Below are positions 5,483 through 6,790 of a stretch of DNA of 6,790 nucleotides, one piece after another (position 1 is the stretch's first letter; the number at the start of each line of letters is the position of its first letter). Source of the DNA: an uncultured Traorella sp. Its GTDB lineage: Bacteria; Bacillota_I; Bacilli_A; Erysipelotrichales; Erysipelotrichaceae. Location: NCBI GenBank assembly GCA_945919165.1, contig CAMEIZ010000098.1, positions 1-6,790 on the forward strand, given 5' to 3'. The notes beneath the pieces were generated by a model. The model did not search any database and was not told where the DNA came from. It saw only the letters and a program-made list of their open reading frames with translations. A program made the position numbers and the translations under genes.

Positions 5483-6790
5483 TGTATTAGAATTAGAAAT
5501 CATAAAAAAGAATATTGCTCAATTGGCTCATTTTTCATTGGGATCAGATATGATTCTTGACTTGAAACCCAGCTATGAGCGATTAAGAATCAAAAAAAGT
5601 CTGAAACAAACACAACAGGCAATGGAAGTGATTCGTTTAAAAGGTTCTTTACCATTAGGCGGAGTACATGATATTCGCAGCTTTGCAGCTGGTGCAATGA
5701 AAAATATCATCCTGAATGAAAAAGAGCTGATGATGTGTGCTTCCTTGATGCGAGCCTGTGAACAGATCAAAAGCTTTATTCAAAAAAGTGAATGTGATAC
5801 AAGTGAGCTTATGGAACTATGTGATTCCATGAGTGTAGACATAGGGCTTGCCAAAAAAATTGAAAGCTGCATTTCACCTGCTTACGAGATTTATGACAAT
5901 GCTTCTGCTGAATTAAAACGAATCAGAAAAGCAATTAGTTCAACACAGGCAGAAATCACTTCACAAAGTGCTAAATTCATTCAGATGAATGCAAACAAGC
6001 TGACGGATACTATTACAACAATGCGCAATGACCGTGTCTGTGTATTGGTAAAAATATCTGAAAAAAATACAGTAAAGGGTTTTATTCATGGTGAAAGTGC
6101 TTCAGGTGCCACTGCTTATGTGGAACCGGAAAGTCTTTTATTATTGAATAATAAGCTTTCAGCACTAAAAAGTGCTGAAATTGAAGAAATGAAACGTATT
6201 TTATATGATCTTTCACAAGAAGTAAAAAAATACGGTGATCGTCTTATTGCAAATTGTGAAACATTAGGATTACTGGATTGTATTTTTGCTAAAGCTCAAT
6301 ATGGTCATAATATGAAGGGATGTATTTCCAAAGTCAATGAAGAAAAACAGCTCTATCTAAAAAATGCCCGACATCCGCTTATTGATCCTTTAAAAGTGGT
6401 CAAAAACACATATCGAATGAAAGATAAAACGATTTTGCTGATTACCGGAAGCAATACCGGAGGCAAAACAGTTACGTTAAAAACGATTGGTCTTTTTGTA
6501 TTAATGAGTTACTGTGGTTTTCCTGTCTGTGCCGATGAAGCAGAGCTACCTTTTTTTGATGCTGTTTATGCAGACATCGGTGATGAACAGTCAATTGAAC
6601 AATCACTGTCAACTTTTAGTGCCCATATTTCAAAACTAGCCATGATCACAACCAAAGTCAGTGAAAATGCATTGGTGATTTTGGATGAACTTGGAAGCGG
6701 AACAGATCCAAAATAAGGAGAAGCCTTGGCTATTGCGGTATTGGATTATCTAAGAGAGAAAAACTGTATGGTGTTGGCTTAGACCCATTA
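5475..6790 (+). pseudogene. mutS2: MutS2 family ATPase, interrupted by two in-frame stop codons; 3' end outside window
   Basis: MutS2 proteins (usually about 780 residues) are ATPases with a C-terminal Smr nuclease domain, linked to suppression of recombination and to rescue of collided ribosomes. Counting from the ATG at 5475, this frame shows the MutS core and clamp helices, Walker A GSNTGGKT (325-332), the SIEQSLSTFSAH signature (373-384) and Walker B LVILDELGSGTDP (400-412). It stops at TAA (6714-6716) after residue 413. The same frame continues past it as GEALAIAVLDYLREKNCMVLA, then TAG (6780-6782), then the TH of the usual ATTHY histidine motif. The family normally has Glu at the first stop and Thr at the second. 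GAA to TAA is one base change; a Thr codon to TAG needs at least two. The product would lack the H-loop, linker and Smr domain, so it is probably inactive unless the stops are sequence errors. It overlaps cvpA by 8 bases. Confidence 0.85.
6157..6180. repeat. Perfect 10-bp inverted repeat inside mutS2
   Basis: TTTCAGCACT (6157-6166) and AGTGCTGAAA (6171-6180) pair completely around an AAAA loop. The sequence codes for part of the MutS2 clamp region (LSALKSAEI), and no T-run follows, so it is not an obvious terminator. It may affect message structure or be a coincidence of codon choice. Confidence 0.6.

Noticed and set aside
5573..5770. 65-codon open frame on the - strand inside mutS2
   Set aside because: It is a shadow of the MutS2 frame with no start signals.
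6714..6782. Stop-codon recoding (TAA/TAG as sense) to explain mutS2
   Set aside because: TAG and TAA end other genes here at normal family C-termini, and no other gene has internal in-frame stops.

Overview
The window looks like ordinary chromosomal DNA from an AT-rich Gram-positive bacterium (Bacillota/Firmicutes). The set of families (Gx transporter, TSCPD protein, lspA followed by an RluD-type pseudouridine synthase, ComEB-type dCMP deaminase, RNase HIII, CvpA, MutS2) and the codon use would fit Erysipelotrichia or a related lineage. That placement is an inference from gene content, not from a marker gene. There are no mobile elements, tRNA or rRNA genes, CRISPR arrays or phage genes.

Layout. 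(1) Positions 1-593 hold the 3' part of a membrane Gx transporter gene, then a small TSCPD-domain gene, both on +. (2) Positions 594-771 form a 178-base intergenic region. It contains a strong extended -10 promoter, a long-range RNA hairpin followed by two T-tracts, and a possible second promoter whose -10 box runs into the lspA start codon. (3) Positions 772-3916 are a tightly packed + operon: lspA, an RluD-family pseudouridine synthase, a rhomboid protease with long N- and C-terminal extensions, and dCMP deaminase. Junctions are a 14-base overlap, a 1-base gap and a 4-base overlap. (4) rnhC (RNase HIII) lies on the - strand and converges on the deaminase gene. The two stop codons together make up the six-base loop of a shared bidirectional terminator. 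(5) A 66-base divergent promoter region leads into cvpA and mutS2 on +, which overlap by 8 bases.

Function. The window groups lipoprotein maturation (LspA), intramembrane proteolysis (rhomboid), 23S rRNA modification (RluD type), pyrimidine deoxynucleotide supply (dCMP deaminase), RNA:DNA hybrid removal (RNase HIII) and a MutS2 ATPase. These are housekeeping functions.

Most notable points. First, mutS2 is broken by two in-frame stops, TAA at 6714 and TAG at 6780, although the surrounding codons still encode well-conserved MutS2 sequence. It is either a recently inactivated gene or a sequence error. Second, the structured region before lspA could be an attenuating leader or a stand-alone small RNA. 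Third, the rnhC/comEB terminator is unusually compact. I see no clear new multi-gene system; the lspA leader is the best candidate for something undescribed.
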